Below are positions 1 through 9,052 of a stretch of 64,000 bases of DNA, in pieces. Numbering within the stretch: position 1 is the stretch's first letter; each line of letters opens with the position of its first letter. Below the pieces are notes generated by a model that ran no database searches, was not told the origin of the DNA, and saw nothing but the letters and a program-made list of their open reading frames with translations. The stretch is from NCBI RefSeq assembly GCF_030684675.1, contig NZ_JAUXXZ010000058.1, forward strand, positions 1-64,000. Direction: 5' to 3'. The position numbers were made by a program, and so were the translations under genes. This stretch comes from Daejeonella sp. (lineage in GTDB: Bacteria; Bacteroidota; Bacteroidia; Sphingobacteriales; Sphingobacteriaceae).

Positions 1-220
1 TAAGACTTACGAATTTACCTGGGCGTCATACCGGTTAAATTCGTCAGTCACTTTTCTGGTATGCGAAGACGAAATCGAATTTCTAAACACCCAGGTGATT
101 TCGCAAGTCGGAAAGTTAAGACTTACGAATTTACCTAGGCATCATGCAAGATAAATTCGTCAGTCGCTTTATTTGGGCGAATTTACCTAGGCGTCATGCT
201 TTTAAAATTCGTCAGTCGCC
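1..220. repeat. Left flank of RAYT: REP-like palindrome array
   Basis: Two kinds of imperfect hairpin alternate here. Type A has arms GACTTACGAATTTA and TAAATTCGTCAGTC (4-49, 120-165, truncated copy 178-220). Type B has arms like GACTGACGAAATC and GATTTCGCAAGTC (about 66-109). Type B is close to the reverse complement of type A, so the array consists of paired inverted REPs, like BIMEs. The array starts at or before the left window edge, so its true extent is unknown. The last A copy contains the stop codon of the transposase gene. Confidence 0.85.
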
Positions 221-762
221 TTTGTTATTAACTTATGTGCCTCAATAAAGCAATTAATTCCCCCAAACCATTCTAAAACTTCCTTTCTTTTTAAAATGGT
301 TCTTTTATTGGAAAGATATGCTTTGTAGGAGGAGAAACGATAATCCTCTAATGATTTTGACAATCCTGCTGCCATAGGGTTTTGGTGGATATAGGTTACA
401 ATTCGTGTAAAATGAGCATTCGTTTTTACTTCTGATAGCTTATATCTTCCTTGGAACAATGAACCAACTCTTCCATATTTTTTATTGATGGTTTTTGAAT
501 ATGAGATAAGAAAGTTCTTAATCCCTTTTTCAAACCCGGGACCATTATTTATCCTAATAAAAAAGTGGAAATGATTTGGCATTAAGCAATATGCAAAAAC
601 GTCAATATGAGGACCTAAATAATTGTTGAATTGAATCAGGAAATAGAAATAGTCATTTATATCAAAGAATATCTTTCCTTTATTGTTACCACGATTGAAC
701 AAGTGGTAATAACTCCCTTCCTGATTAATAGGCATGATTATAATATTTGAATACTCAAACAT
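202..762 (-). CDS. REP-associated tyrosine transposase (RAYT, Y1/HUH family)
   Basis: This 186-residue protein belongs to the Y1/HUH single-strand transposase family related to IS200/IS605 TnpA. Visible marks are an N-terminal YHLFNRGNN segment, the metal-binding HUH motif in LMPNHFHFFIR (about residues 61-71), the family block GRVGSLFQGRYK, and YIHQNPMAAGL, which should carry the catalytic tyrosine. Family members nick single-stranded REP hairpins, and this gene is flanked on both sides by palindromic repeats. The listed start gives a nine-residue extension; the internal Met at about 735 (MPINQEG) is a more family-like start. The stop codon (202-204) and last residues lie inside a REP hairpin. 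The ORF is intact and may be active. Confidence 0.9.
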   Translation of the reverse strand: MFEYSNIIIMPINQEGSYYHLFNRGNNKGKIFFDINDYFYFLIQFNNYLGPHIDVFAYCLMPNHFHFFIRINNGPGFEKGIKNFLISYSKTINKKYGRVGSLFQGRYKLSEVKTNAHFTRIVTYIHQNPMAAGLSKSLEDYRFSSYKAYLSNKRTILKRKEVLEWFGGINCFIEAHKLITKATDEF

Positions 763-810
763 TATAAATATTATGAAAATCAGGGTGAAAATATTAGTTA
801 ACGGTTCCTG

Positions 811-1265
811 AATTTCGACTTAAGCAGCAAGTTGGTTAATTCGTCAGTCACTTTTCTGGTTGGCGACTGACGAAATCTACTTTCTAAACGCCCAAGTGAT
901 TTCGCAAGTCGGAAAGTTAAGACTTACGAATTTACTTAGGCGTCATACCGGTTAAATTCGTTAGTCGCCAATCTAAGTTTGCGACTGACGAAATCTACTT
1001 TCTAAACGCCCAAGTGATTTCGCAAGTCGGATCGTTAAGACTTACGAATTTACTTAGGCGTCATACCGGTTAAATTCGTTAGTCGCCAATCTAAGTTTGC
1101 GACTGACGAAATCTACTTTCTAAACGCCCAAGTGATTTCGCAAGTCGGAAAGTTAAGACTTACGAATTTACCTAAGCATCATGCAAGATAAATTCGTCAG
1201 TCGCCATTATAGGATGTGACTGACGAAATCAACTTTCTAAACGCCCAGGTGATTTCGTAAGTCCG
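811..1265. repeat. Right flank of RAYT: tandem 118-bp REP-pair array
   Basis: A truncated A hairpin (about 811-850) is followed by units starting at 863, 981, 1099 and 1216, a period of 118, 118 and 117 bp. Each unit contains a B hairpin (865-910, 983-1028, 1101-1146, 1218-1263), and between them lie A hairpins (921-966, 1039-1084, 1157-1203). Units 863-980 and 981-1098 differ at only about two bases (AAAG versus ATCG after the B hairpin), which points to recent duplication. The array ends sharply near 1265, about 90 bp before the next gene. Confidence 0.9.
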
Positions 1266-1354
1266 GTAGCAGATAAATTACGCACTCCTTCTCTATTCTA
1301 TCCAAAAAATTTCTAATTTGAATCCGAATTCAATCACTGTTTTAAAAATTTTAA

Positions 1355-2746
1355 ATGACTCCTGATTCTACCTCTCCCGAATTAGCAAATGATGCTAATG
1401 TGACCCCTGAAAAAAAGAATAACCTGAAATTGGTTATAGTTGCTTCATCTGTAGGTACGCTGATCGAATGGTATGATCTTTTGCTGGCTGTTATTATGGC
1501 TAACATCTTGTCTATGCAACTATTTCCTGCCGGGGGCAATAATTTCATTGAAACACTGGGGATTGTTGCGACCACCTATCTGATCAGGCCATTCGGGTCA
1601 TTATTGTTTGGAAATTTCGGAGATAAGATCGGACGAAAACACACCTTTTTGGTTTCACTCTTACTGATGGGTGGAGCCACTTTCCTGATCGGCTGTATCC
1701 CTACCTACGAGCAGGCAGGATGGGTTTCACCCATTCTGTTCTTAATACTCAGATTAATGCAGGGTTTAGCTATCAGCGGCGAGTATTCGGGGGCGGTAAT
1801 CTATGTTGCAGAACATTCGCCAGCTCATAAACGCGGGTTTTACACAGGTTTTATACAGACAACTTCTTCCATTGCCCTGATTCTTGGGCTTGTTGTTGTT
1901 TTTACGATTAAAAGCATTATGACTGAAGAGAGTTTCAACTCTTTTGGATGGAGAATTCCATTTCTTTTTAGTGCGGTATTGGTAATTGCGAGTTACTTTA
2001 TTCGTCGTAAGCTGCATGAAAGTCCGGTTTTTGCCCAATTGAAAAGTGAAGGTAAGACGAGCAAATCTCCGGTTAAAGAAACCTTCAAAACCAAAAAGAA
2101 CATTGGTCTTATTCTAGCTGCTGTGTTCGGGGGGAATGCTGCTCAGAGTGCGATCATGCAGGTAAATCAGATCATTACTTTGTTCTTCCTGCAACGTACG
2201 GTTAAACTGGAAGATACTACCGCGCTGTTGATCATGGCTACCGGAATTCTTCTTGCCGGACCATTCTTTCAGATTTTTGGAGCAATCAGCGATCGCGTTG
2301 GCCGTAAAAAGATAATGCTCCCGGGAATGATTTTGGGTTTGCTGGTAATACCGCTTATGTTTTACTTATTCCTTGAGCTTGGAAACCCACAGCGTTTGGA
2401 TACTATCCAGTATATAGATACCCAAACCAAGATCATATTCATTGGGCTGGTATTTATGCTGACCATTTCTGGTACAATGGTCTATGGTCCGATGGGTGCT
2501 TTCCTAATGGAAATGTTCCCTACTAAAATCCGATATACCAGTATGGGATTTGTATATAACGTTGGAAATGGCGCAATCGGAGGATCAACCCCTGTAATCA
2601 CCGAACTGATCAAATCATCTGTTGTTATTGGATTTGCACTTTCACCTTTTGTCGGACTGGTTTATCCGCTTTCGCTGATTTTGATTGGAATTATTGTCAA
2701 TATTTTTTGGGTTCCTGAAACCTATAAGAACAACTTGACTGATTAA
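1355..2746 (+). CDS. MFS transporter, metabolite:H+ symporter (MHS) type
   Basis: This 463-residue protein has about 12 hydrophobic segments and sits in the inner membrane. The MHS-subfamily signature GTLIEWYD is at about residues 34-41, and the MFS loop 2-3 motif FGDKIGRKHT is at about 87-96. A second DRVGRKKI loop at about 323-330 marks the C-terminal half. Relatives such as ShiA, ProP and KgtP carry organic acids or osmolytes with protons. The next two genes encode exported carbohydrate-type enzymes, so a uronic or other organic acid product is a reasonable substrate guess. It is the first gene of a co-directional set to 6486, with 19 bp to the next start. No Shine-Dalgarno sequence is seen. 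Confidence 0.85.
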   Translation: MTPDSTSPELANDANVTPEKKNNLKLVIVASSVGTLIEWYDLLLAVIMANILSMQLFPAGGNNFIETLGIVATTYLIRPFGSLLFGNFGDKIGRKHTFLVSLLLMGGATFLIGCIPTYEQAGWVSPILFLILRLMQGLAISGEYSGAVIYVAEHSPAHKRGFYTGFIQTTSSIALILGLVVVFTIKSIMTEESFNSFGWRIPFLFSAVLVIASYFIRRKLHESPVFAQLKSEGKTSKSPVKETFKTKKNIGLILAAVFGGNAAQSAIMQVNQIITLFFLQRTVKLEDTTALLIMATGILLAGPFFQIFGAISDRVGRKKIMLPGMILGLLVIPLMFYLFLELGNPQRLDTIQYIDTQTKIIFIGLVFMLTISGTMVYGPMGAFLMEMFPTKIRYTSMGFVYNVGNGAIGGSTPVITELIKSSVVIGFALSPFVGLVYPLSLILIGIIVNIFWVPETYKNNLTD

Positions 2747-2765
2747 CTGAACCTATATTATTCTT

Positions 2766-5135
2766 ATGGCAGATAAATTAAGCAGGCGAAAAGTTATAAG
2801 CAGTTTTGGCCTGACTGGTCTTGGGTTGCTGGCATCTAACGTTCAGGCTGGTACAAGTAATTCTATATCCCTGATCAAGGAAGGTGAAAATATTCTGTTT
2901 TATTCGAGTTTAACGGAGTTGAAAGAAAGCACTGTTCTAAGGGTTGGAAATGTTGTCCAAACCGGAGGATATTATCAGATTGGTGATGGTGGTCAGGGAA
3001 CCTATATCATCAGGACATCAGCTTCTGAATTTACTGCTGATGGCGGTGGAATCATCAGTTTAAAAAATAACCTGATTGCTGTCTTAATCAATGTCAGAGA
3101 AGTAAATTATAAATTATTCGGGGCTGTTGGTGACAAGAAAAATGATGATGGGTTGCAGATTAAGGCGGCACATGAGTATGCAAATAGACATCGTATTCCA
3201 GTTGTTAACCTGAGTGGAGAGTACTGGTTCAGAGAGACAACCGCAATTGTAATTAAAACAAACGTGGATTGGGGACAAAGTATTTTTCATTTCGATGAAA
3301 AATACAACGGTAAAGAGCCCCGTTTTAAGGTGTTGAGCGATGTCGCACCTTATCCAATCGAACTCTCTGAGAACGCTAAGAATTCATTAATCAGCCAGTT
3401 AAAGCCAGGGGCTCAGGTTATCCCCGAATTGGCTCCCTATAAAAATTGTCTGGTAATTGTAGCCGATTCAACTGATATGATCGGACTGAGGAATCAGAGT
3501 ACCGGTATCAGCAGAGGATGGGCCAGAGAAGAACTTTTTTATGTAGAGGAGCATGGGCGCATCGTAGGGGAAATGGCATGGACTTTTAAGGATTATACCA
3601 GTTTAATGGCTTATCCGGCTAGTGACAGTTACTTAACTATTAGCGGTGGCACATTTTATCTTTCGGGAGATAATGAAGGAAATTATGTCGAAAATGGCAT
3701 CTGCATTGAACGGAGCAGAACTCTTGTGTCAAATCAATGGGTTGGTCTGGAGCCGGGTAAACAGGATGTGGCTAAAATTCAGCGGAGTGGTTTCTATTCG
3801 CTGAGAATGGTTTATGATGTAGTGGTTGAAAATATCAGGCTCATCCCATGGGAAAAAGACAGGCCTGGTGTGCCGATGGTACCACAGGGTACTTACGGAA
3901 TCTCAGGCAACCGATGGATGAATGTTACATTTCGGAATATTACCGCTGAAGGAAGTCCGGTGCACTGGGGTGTTTTTGGTACCAACTTAACCAAGAATTT
4001 CAGAATAGAAAACTGTATGCTTAACCGTGTAGATGTGCATTTCCATTGCTGGAATCTCTATATCAAAGACAGTAAGGTAGGGCAGAGGGGTTTGACTTTA
4101 ACAGGTGGAGGGGATCTCTTCGTTGAAAACACATTGGTGAATGCCAATGCATTCATCTCATTTAGAGCCGATTATGGGGCTAAATGGGATGGGGATATTC
4201 GTATAAAAAATTGCAGACTGGTACCACGAACCGGTGCAAGCCAGGTTTCGGTTTTGCAGTTTGTTACTGCTGATTTTGATTTTAAATATCCAATAGGATA
4301 TGGCCGTACACTCAGCTTGCAGGATATGGTTGTTGATTTTACCGGGCAGGAACAAAGTAAGGCTGTTTGCTGGCTGATGAAAACTTCGGAGTGGGTAAAT
4401 AATGCCGATAAGATAAAACTGTTTTTTCCGGAGCAAATGGACATTAATAATGTGAGTATTCGTGGCCGTAAACAGGGTCTTCGCTTATTCCAGTTATATG
4501 ATTGCTCAAAATATTATATGAATAAGCAGGGCTCTTATGACGGTGTCAGGATGGAAAGTAATTGCCGGATCCTTGTCCGGAATGTTGATCTCGAAAAGTT
4601 AAATCCTGCTCCAATGAGTGTCATAAAGGATAATGTTCATTTCTATCTGAACGATTCTTCAACTGATAAAGGCCCGGATGCTTTATATCCAGACATCAGG
4701 TTTGAAGGCTGCCGGAATATGGATATTTATGCCGGAAAGGGAACTGCAAATCTGAGATTCGAAAATTGCTCTATCAGCCGGATCACAAAAGACGTCTCTC
4801 CTTTCAAAGGGCGTCTGTCATTTACGAATTCTGAGTTCGTCCCTGAAGTAGAAGCGGGTGCTGAACGAATTTATGATCTGGATTCAGAGTTGGGTGTGAG
4901 TTTTAGCGACTGTGCCCTTCATATGCCTGAAAAAGCCGGACAAAAAATGTCTGAATGGCTGTCTAAAATTGGCTTTCTGCAAATCAATAAGCAGGTTCGT
5001 TTTAATCATTCAAATACCCGTTTAGGAAATGATATTATTCAGTATTGTAAATCGAATTCAATTAAACTTAATCCAAATTTCATTGGGATGCTGAAAAGTC
5101 ATCATGAATTGGAATCAGATAATATCAAAGCTTAG
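2766..5135 (+). CDS. Exported right-handed beta-helix protein (pectate-lyase-like fold)
   Basis: This 789-residue protein begins with a Tat-like signal (SRRKVISSFGLTGLGLLA, residues 5-22). A short region with GGYYQIGDGGQGTYIIR resembles the head segments of tailspike and pectate-lyase-3 proteins. The strand-turn-helix KLFGAVGDKKNDDGLQIKAA (about 117-136) is the usual entry into a parallel beta-helix. The rest is rich in short repeats of the type VRNVDLEK and FENCSI, as expected for helix coils. The fold suggests a polysaccharide lyase, hydrolase or epimerase, but no family-specific catalytic residues could be assigned. It lies between a transporter and an AGE-type epimerase, so a carbohydrate role is inferred. 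Confidence 0.7.
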   Translation: MADKLSRRKVISSFGLTGLGLLASNVQAGTSNSISLIKEGENILFYSSLTELKESTVLRVGNVVQTGGYYQIGDGGQGTYIIRTSASEFTADGGGIISLKNNLIAVLINVREVNYKLFGAVGDKKNDDGLQIKAAHEYANRHRIPVVNLSGEYWFRETTAIVIKTNVDWGQSIFHFDEKYNGKEPRFKVLSDVAPYPIELSENAKNSLISQLKPGAQVIPELAPYKNCLVIVADSTDMIGLRNQSTGISRGWAREELFYVEEHGRIVGEMAWTFKDYTSLMAYPASDSYLTISGGTFYLSGDNEGNYVENGICIERSRTLVSNQWVGLEPGKQDVAKIQRSGFYSLRMVYDVVVENIRLIPWEKDRPGVPMVPQGTYGISGNRWMNVTFRNITAEGSPVHWGVFGTNLTKNFRIENCMLNRVDVHFHCWNLYIKDSKVGQRGLTLTGGGDLFVENTLVNANAFISFRADYGAKWDGDIRIKNCRLVPRTGASQVSVLQFVTADFDFKYPIGYGRTLSLQDMVVDFTGQEQSKAVCWLMKTSEWVNNADKIKLFFPEQMDINNVSIRGRKQGLRLFQLYDCSKYYMNKQGSYDGVRMESNCRILVRNVDLEKLNPAPMSVIKDNVHFYLNDSSTDKGPDALYPDIRFEGCRNMDIYAGKGTANLRFENCSISRITKDVSPFKGRLSFTNSEFVPEVEAGAERIYDLDSELGVSFSDCALHMPEKAGQKMSEWLSKIGFLQINKQVRFNHSNTRLGNDIIQYCKSNSIKLNPNFIGMLKSHHELESDNIKA

Positions 5136-5136
5136 G

Positions 5137-6486
5137 ATGTCAGGGAAGAGCTTTTCCAGAAGGAATTTTATCAGGAGTAATGCAATTGCGGGAATTGGAC
5201 TCAGTGGATTAGCTGGTTTATCCGGGTTCGCAGTAGATAGTTCTGAATCGGAAAATTCTGTGCAGGGTAAATCACCCATTAAAACCCTTGCAGGATTAAA
5301 TCTGCAGCAACTCCATGACCGTTATCATGATGAACTTTTCAAGCGCTTTTTACCGGCAATGGAAAGTTTATGCATTGACCCTGTATACGGTGGGTTTATG
5401 TGTGATGTGGACATTTCCGAGAGGAAGTTGGTTAACACCATAAAAAGGGTATGGAATCAGGGTCGTGGTATTTGGGTCTATTCATTTCTTTACAATAATT
5501 TTGAAAAGAATCCCCGATATCTCGAGGTCGCAAAGAAGGCTATTGATTTTATACTGAAGCTTAAGCCGAAGGATGATAATTTCTTCGATGGCAGCTATAG
5601 CAGGGAAGGGAATAGAATTTCAGGCCCCGGTGATATCTATGGAAATCTTTTCGTAGCCGAGGGACTGGCAGAGTATGCGAAAGCCAGTGGCGACAAATCC
5701 TACCTGAAGATTGCCAAAGAGATGATCTTAACTTGTCTTGAGCAATACGATCGCCCGGATTATGTTTATGACATTAGTTATGTGCCGGGTAAGCCAAAAA
5801 TGCAGGGTCCGCGTAATCTGGGTCACTGGATGATCTTCCTCAGTCTTTCTTCCCAGATACTTACGCAAGGACCAGATCCTGAATTGGAGAAGCTGGCGGA
5901 CCGTTGTATTGATGCAATCATGAAACAGCATGTGAATGAAGAATTTAATATTCTGAATGAGGTGCGAAATCATGATTTTACTCTTCCAAAAAACGAATAT
6001 GCCGATTTCGCGGTTATTGGACATGGTATTGAGACGCTTGCTTTTGTAATGGCTGAGGCAGTCAGGCGTAAGGACCCAGCTCTATTTATTGCTTCGGAAG
6101 CTGCTTTTAAAAGACATGTGGATGTAGCAGCCGACAAGCTTTATGGTGGGCATTTTGAAGTGCTATACAATGCAAATACTTATTCCTGGTCGCCGAGTAA
6201 GTCGGCATGGTGCCAGCAGGAAGTTTCGATTGGAGCCTTGCTTAGCATAGAGCATACCGGAAATACCTGGGCTCATGAATGTTTCTCAGAAGGGGATGCC
6301 TATATGCTGGAGAAAATGAGTTGCCCGGATTATGCTTTCTGGACTTTTGGAGGAAACAGGAAAGTTGTAAATCCAAGTACTAAAACCATTGAGCATTATC
6401 ATATGCCGCGTTATCTGATGCGGAATATGCTTGCCCTGCAGCGTATCATGAAACGCAAGGGGAAATTATCAGACCTTATATCCTGA
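5137..6486 (+). CDS. Exported N-acylglucosamine 2-epimerase (AGE/RnBP) family protein
   Basis: The protein has an (alpha/alpha)6-barrel epimerase pattern. It shows QGRGIWVYSF (active-site Arg region), IGHGIETLAF (His region) and, near the C-terminus, EHYHMPRYLM, equivalent to the YHxPR block of AGE and cellobiose 2-epimerases. I chose the start at 5137, one base after the upstream stop, because it places a Tat-like signal (FSRRNFIRSNAIAGIGLSG) at the very N-terminus. An in-frame ATG at 5104 overlapping the previous gene would add 11 residues. AGE enzymes are usually cytoplasmic, so an exported copy is uncommon. The substrate is probably a sugar released by the neighbouring beta-helix protein (inference). 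Confidence 0.75.
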   Translation: MSGKSFSRRNFIRSNAIAGIGLSGLAGLSGFAVDSSESENSVQGKSPIKTLAGLNLQQLHDRYHDELFKRFLPAMESLCIDPVYGGFMCDVDISERKLVNTIKRVWNQGRGIWVYSFLYNNFEKNPRYLEVAKKAIDFILKLKPKDDNFFDGSYSREGNRISGPGDIYGNLFVAEGLAEYAKASGDKSYLKIAKEMILTCLEQYDRPDYVYDISYVPGKPKMQGPRNLGHWMIFLSLSSQILTQGPDPELEKLADRCIDAIMKQHVNEEFNILNEVRNHDFTLPKNEYADFAVIGHGIETLAFVMAEAVRRKDPALFIASEAAFKRHVDVAADKLYGGHFEVLYNANTYSWSPSKSAWCQQEVSIGALLSIEHTGNTWAHECFSEGDAYMLEKMSCPDYAFWTFGGNRKVVNPSTKTIEHYHMPRYLMRNMLALQRIMKRKGKLSDLIS

Positions 6487-6579
6487 AGTATTGTGCATAA
6501 AACCTGAACTTCCAAAACGGCAAGCTGTTTTAATAGTACTTTTTGTACTATCCTAAATTTACCTGGATATTAATATTTT

Positions 6580-7434
6580 ATGAAAGATTCAGATCCTTTG
6601 TACTTAATTCATAAATCTGAGCTCGCTTACCCATCCGGTTCGACGATCTGTTTTATGAATGACTTGTTTTACATAATGGGCGATGATGCTTCAGAGATTC
6701 TTGTTTTAAACGATAAGCTGGTAGAAGTGGAGCGTGTTCCGCTTTTTCCGAAAGATGAAAATATCAGGATTCCCAAATCACTTAAAGCTGATATTGAGGC
6801 ATCTGTTGTCATCAGTCAGAATGGCATTGACTGTATTCTGTTTCTTGGGTCAGGTTCAGTCAGTCCCCATCGTGACTATGCTTATCTTTTTGAACCTGAA
6901 AGTAAAAATTTCAGAAGGATTGATTTCAGTAGTTTTTATGATCAGCTTAGAAATCAGTTTGCCCAGCTGAATATCGAAGCGGCCACCTTGCTTGGTGATA
7001 GCTTAGCTCTGGGTATCCGGGGTAACAGATCTAACCCGGATAATTATATTGCATTAGCAATCCCCGGCAAACTCTCTCCTGAATTTCAAAGGAAAGTACT
7101 TTTAAAGCTTCCTGTTGAACATACAGGTATATCAGGGATGGATTATGATGGTGTGCGGGATATTTTATTTATCACATTTTCTTCTGAAAATACCAGCAAT
7201 TCATACGATGATGGGGAAATTGGAGAAAGTTATCTCGCTATCATTCAGGAAGCCGCTGATCAAATTCAAAAAAATGAACTGTACATTTCTTCTTTAACTA
7301 AACTAAGTGATTTAGGTCCTGAACTCAACTTTCAAAAGGTCGAATCTGTGGCTCTGACAACAGATAATCGTCAGCTTCTGGTCGTTGCCGACAATGATCA
7401 GGGCAATACCAATTTGTTCGTTATCGGTTTTTGA
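6580..7434 (+). CDS. Uncharacterised beta-propeller-like protein
   Basis: This 284-residue protein has no signal peptide and no catalytic motif that I recognise. It consists of alternating strand-like segments such as FMNDLFYIMGDD, DCILFLGSGS and VALTTDNRQLLVVADNDQGN, which resemble propeller blades. It may belong to a Bacteroidota DUF family with this architecture, but I could not assign one. It lies 93 bp after the epimerase gene. That gap contains a weak stem (AAAACGGC/GCTGTTTT) that could separate the transcripts. It converges with the next gene, leaving only about 20 bp between the stop codons. Confidence 0.55.
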   Translation: MKDSDPLYLIHKSELAYPSGSTICFMNDLFYIMGDDASEILVLNDKLVEVERVPLFPKDENIRIPKSLKADIEASVVISQNGIDCILFLGSGSVSPHRDYAYLFEPESKNFRRIDFSSFYDQLRNQFAQLNIEAATLLGDSLALGIRGNRSNPDNYIALAIPGKLSPEFQRKVLLKLPVEHTGISGMDYDGVRDILFITFSSENTSNSYDDGEIGESYLAIIQEAADQIQKNELYISSLTKLSDLGPELNFQKVESVALTTDNRQLLVVADNDQGNTNLFVIGF

Positions 7435-7456
7435 ATTTCAGCCATTCCGCAGATTA

Positions 7457-8572
7457 TTACCTGGGAAATTGTGAACTATCAATTCCGGGTATCAGCCTGA
7501 TCGCATTCTTATAATACACTTTCTTTAATACCTCATCACTCAGCCCGAGGCCATACATTTTCCAGTAAGCATGGTATTTTTTATGATAAGGAAAATATTC
7601 ATCTTCAGTTTCAAGGACTCTGAAATAGGTAGTATATTCAGAAGGAACCCAGCTGTCCTTTCCGAACAGAATCCGGTCCTGGTATTTTTCAAAGAACTGC
7701 TTTGCCCGGCGTGGTTGACGGCCCAGTTCGGCAATGATGGCTCCAAATTCAACGTTCATGTTCTGATATTTATCGAGTAGCGTACCTAAGAAATCTAAAT
7801 TGTTTGCATACCATCCAAAATGAGCAATAATGAAATTGGTTTTAGGATTATTTTTAATCAGGTTGTGTTGTTGTTTAATTAATTCTTCCCATGAAAAGCC
7901 ATCCGACGCACTTCTGTTCCGTCCGGGTTGGGTTAGTAGTTCAAGCCATCGCTCATTTTGTTCATTAGGCTCATCCCAGAATTGTTTGGGATCTGCCGTA
8001 TGAATCAAAACAGGTATTCTGAGCTGAGCACATTTTTCCCAGATTGGTTTCAGCCTTTGATCATCAACTGCAACCAAGGCTCCCTTATTATCTTTGACAG
8101 AAAATCCAAGGCTTTTGAATATTTTCAGGCCCTGTGCACCTGCTTTTACATCGTCTTCAATCTGTTTTGCAGCTTTATTCCCATAGTCACTTTCACCAAT
8201 TCCTGAAAAATTGGGATTCGCAAAAACGATTAAACGACCCGGTTCTGCAGCTTTGGCATTTTTTACTGCAAGTGCAAGGAAATCGCCGCTGCGACCACTT
8301 AAATTCACCATGGTCTTCATGTTAAGCTTATCCATTTCTGAAAGGAGAACTTTGAGATTTTGAGTGGGCATATTCCCCTGATGATTATGTACATCAATGA
8401 ATGGAAATTTAGCTCTTGTAAGAACATGCTCAGGGACGACCAGTGAGGATGGGGGATTATAGGTTTCGAAATCAATTCTGCCCTTGTTGTTTTGTGCGAG
8501 GCTGCACTGACTAAACAATAAAAAAGCGGTAAGATAAGTGGATCTCAATCTGAGTATTTGCGTCATATTCAT
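7457..8572 (-). CDS. Exported amidohydrolase (amidohydrolase_2 family)
   Basis: This 371-residue protein starts with a Sec signal peptide ending near CSLAQ. It then shows the TIM-barrel metal motif FIDVHNHQG (HxH, about residues 58-66). Later segments VLIHTADP, FIIAHFGW and ILFGKDSWVPSE match the ordered metal and proton-transfer positions of amidohydrolase_2 enzymes (HxH, H, H, D). Members decarboxylate or hydrolyse aromatic acids or lactones, and the substrate here is unknown. The gene stands alone, convergent with the preceding plus-strand gene, with a 480-bp palindrome-bearing gap upstream. It belongs to a different branch from the amidohydrolases at 18011 and 25386. Confidence 0.75.
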   Translation of the reverse strand: MNMTQILRLRSTYLTAFLLFSQCSLAQNNKGRIDFETYNPPSSLVVPEHVLTRAKFPFIDVHNHQGNMPTQNLKVLLSEMDKLNMKTMVNLSGRSGDFLALAVKNAKAAEPGRLIVFANPNFSGIGESDYGNKAAKQIEDDVKAGAQGLKIFKSLGFSVKDNKGALVAVDDQRLKPIWEKCAQLRIPVLIHTADPKQFWDEPNEQNERWLELLTQPGRNRSASDGFSWEELIKQQHNLIKNNPKTNFIIAHFGWYANNLDFLGTLLDKYQNMNVEFGAIIAELGRQPRRAKQFFEKYQDRILFGKDSWVPSEYTTYFRVLETEDEYFPYHKKYHAYWKMYGLGLSDEVLKKVYYKNAIRLIPGIDSSQFPR

Positions 8573-8688
8573 TTCTTTAATCCATGAAAATACTATAAAG
8601 TGGCTAAATTTCGAAAAATCCTTTTAACTGTTTAGACAAAGCTCTCATCTTTTGTCTACAACTGTTGTAAATATCTTGTTCTGGAATG

Positions 8689-8708
8689 GAGGAGTCTGAA
8701 GACTCCTC
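8689..8708. repeat. Short perfect hairpin
   Basis: Arms GAGGAGTC and GACTCCTC are separated by a TGAA tetraloop. No T-tract follows on either strand, so it is unlikely to be a simple terminator. It sits about 50 bp from a larger palindrome. Confidence 0.6.
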
Positions 8709-8756
8709 ATCATTTGAGAATCCGGAGAGACGCTCCGCTAAAACTGTACAACAGCT

Positions 8757-8799
8757 ATTAAACTCATCGGATGACTCCAAGTCATCCGATGAGTTTAAT
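8757..8799. repeat. 43-bp palindrome, 20-bp perfect arms
   Basis: The left arm at 8757-8776 and right arm at 8780-8799 are perfect reverse complements around a 3-bp CCA loop. The core is CTCATCGGATGACT. It may end transcription of the channel gene, although there is no strong T-tract. It looks more like a genome-wide short palindromic repeat. Confidence 0.75.
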
Positions 8800-9052
8800 A
8801 ATTAATGTTGTGCTAAAAAATCAATTTTAGTAATCGATGGAAACTCTCCGGACAGTGTGGAAATGACAGGGGAATTGTTAATTACGATCAGCTTAGGGTT
8901 GGGATGCAATTCTTGAAATCAGGAGATTGCTTCGTCGTACCTCCTCGCAAAGACAATTTAGCTAATACATTGCTAAATTAAAGTGTTTAAAGCAAATCAG
9001 TATCCCTTTGGTCGGTGTTATCACCGTACCGCTGCCCCTCTCATCATTGTTC

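Larger units (their letters stand above)
8573..9052. other. 480-bp intergenic region with palindromes
   Basis: No credible gene was found. The region holds the two palindromes listed separately (8689-8708 and 8757-8799), a short CGGAG/CTCCG stem near 8723-8738, and a CGGTG/CACCG stem at 9013-9026. It lies upstream of the amidohydrolase gene and downstream of the channel gene, so any promoter for 8572 should be within the first 100 bp or so. No clear TTTG/TAnnTTTG pair was found. Confidence 0.6.

Noticed and set aside
863-1265. Possible CRISPR array because of regular repeats
   Set aside because: The period is 118 bp, the spacers are nearly identical rather than unique, the units are palindrome pairs, and no cas gene is present. 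They are REP-type repeats tied to the RAYT.
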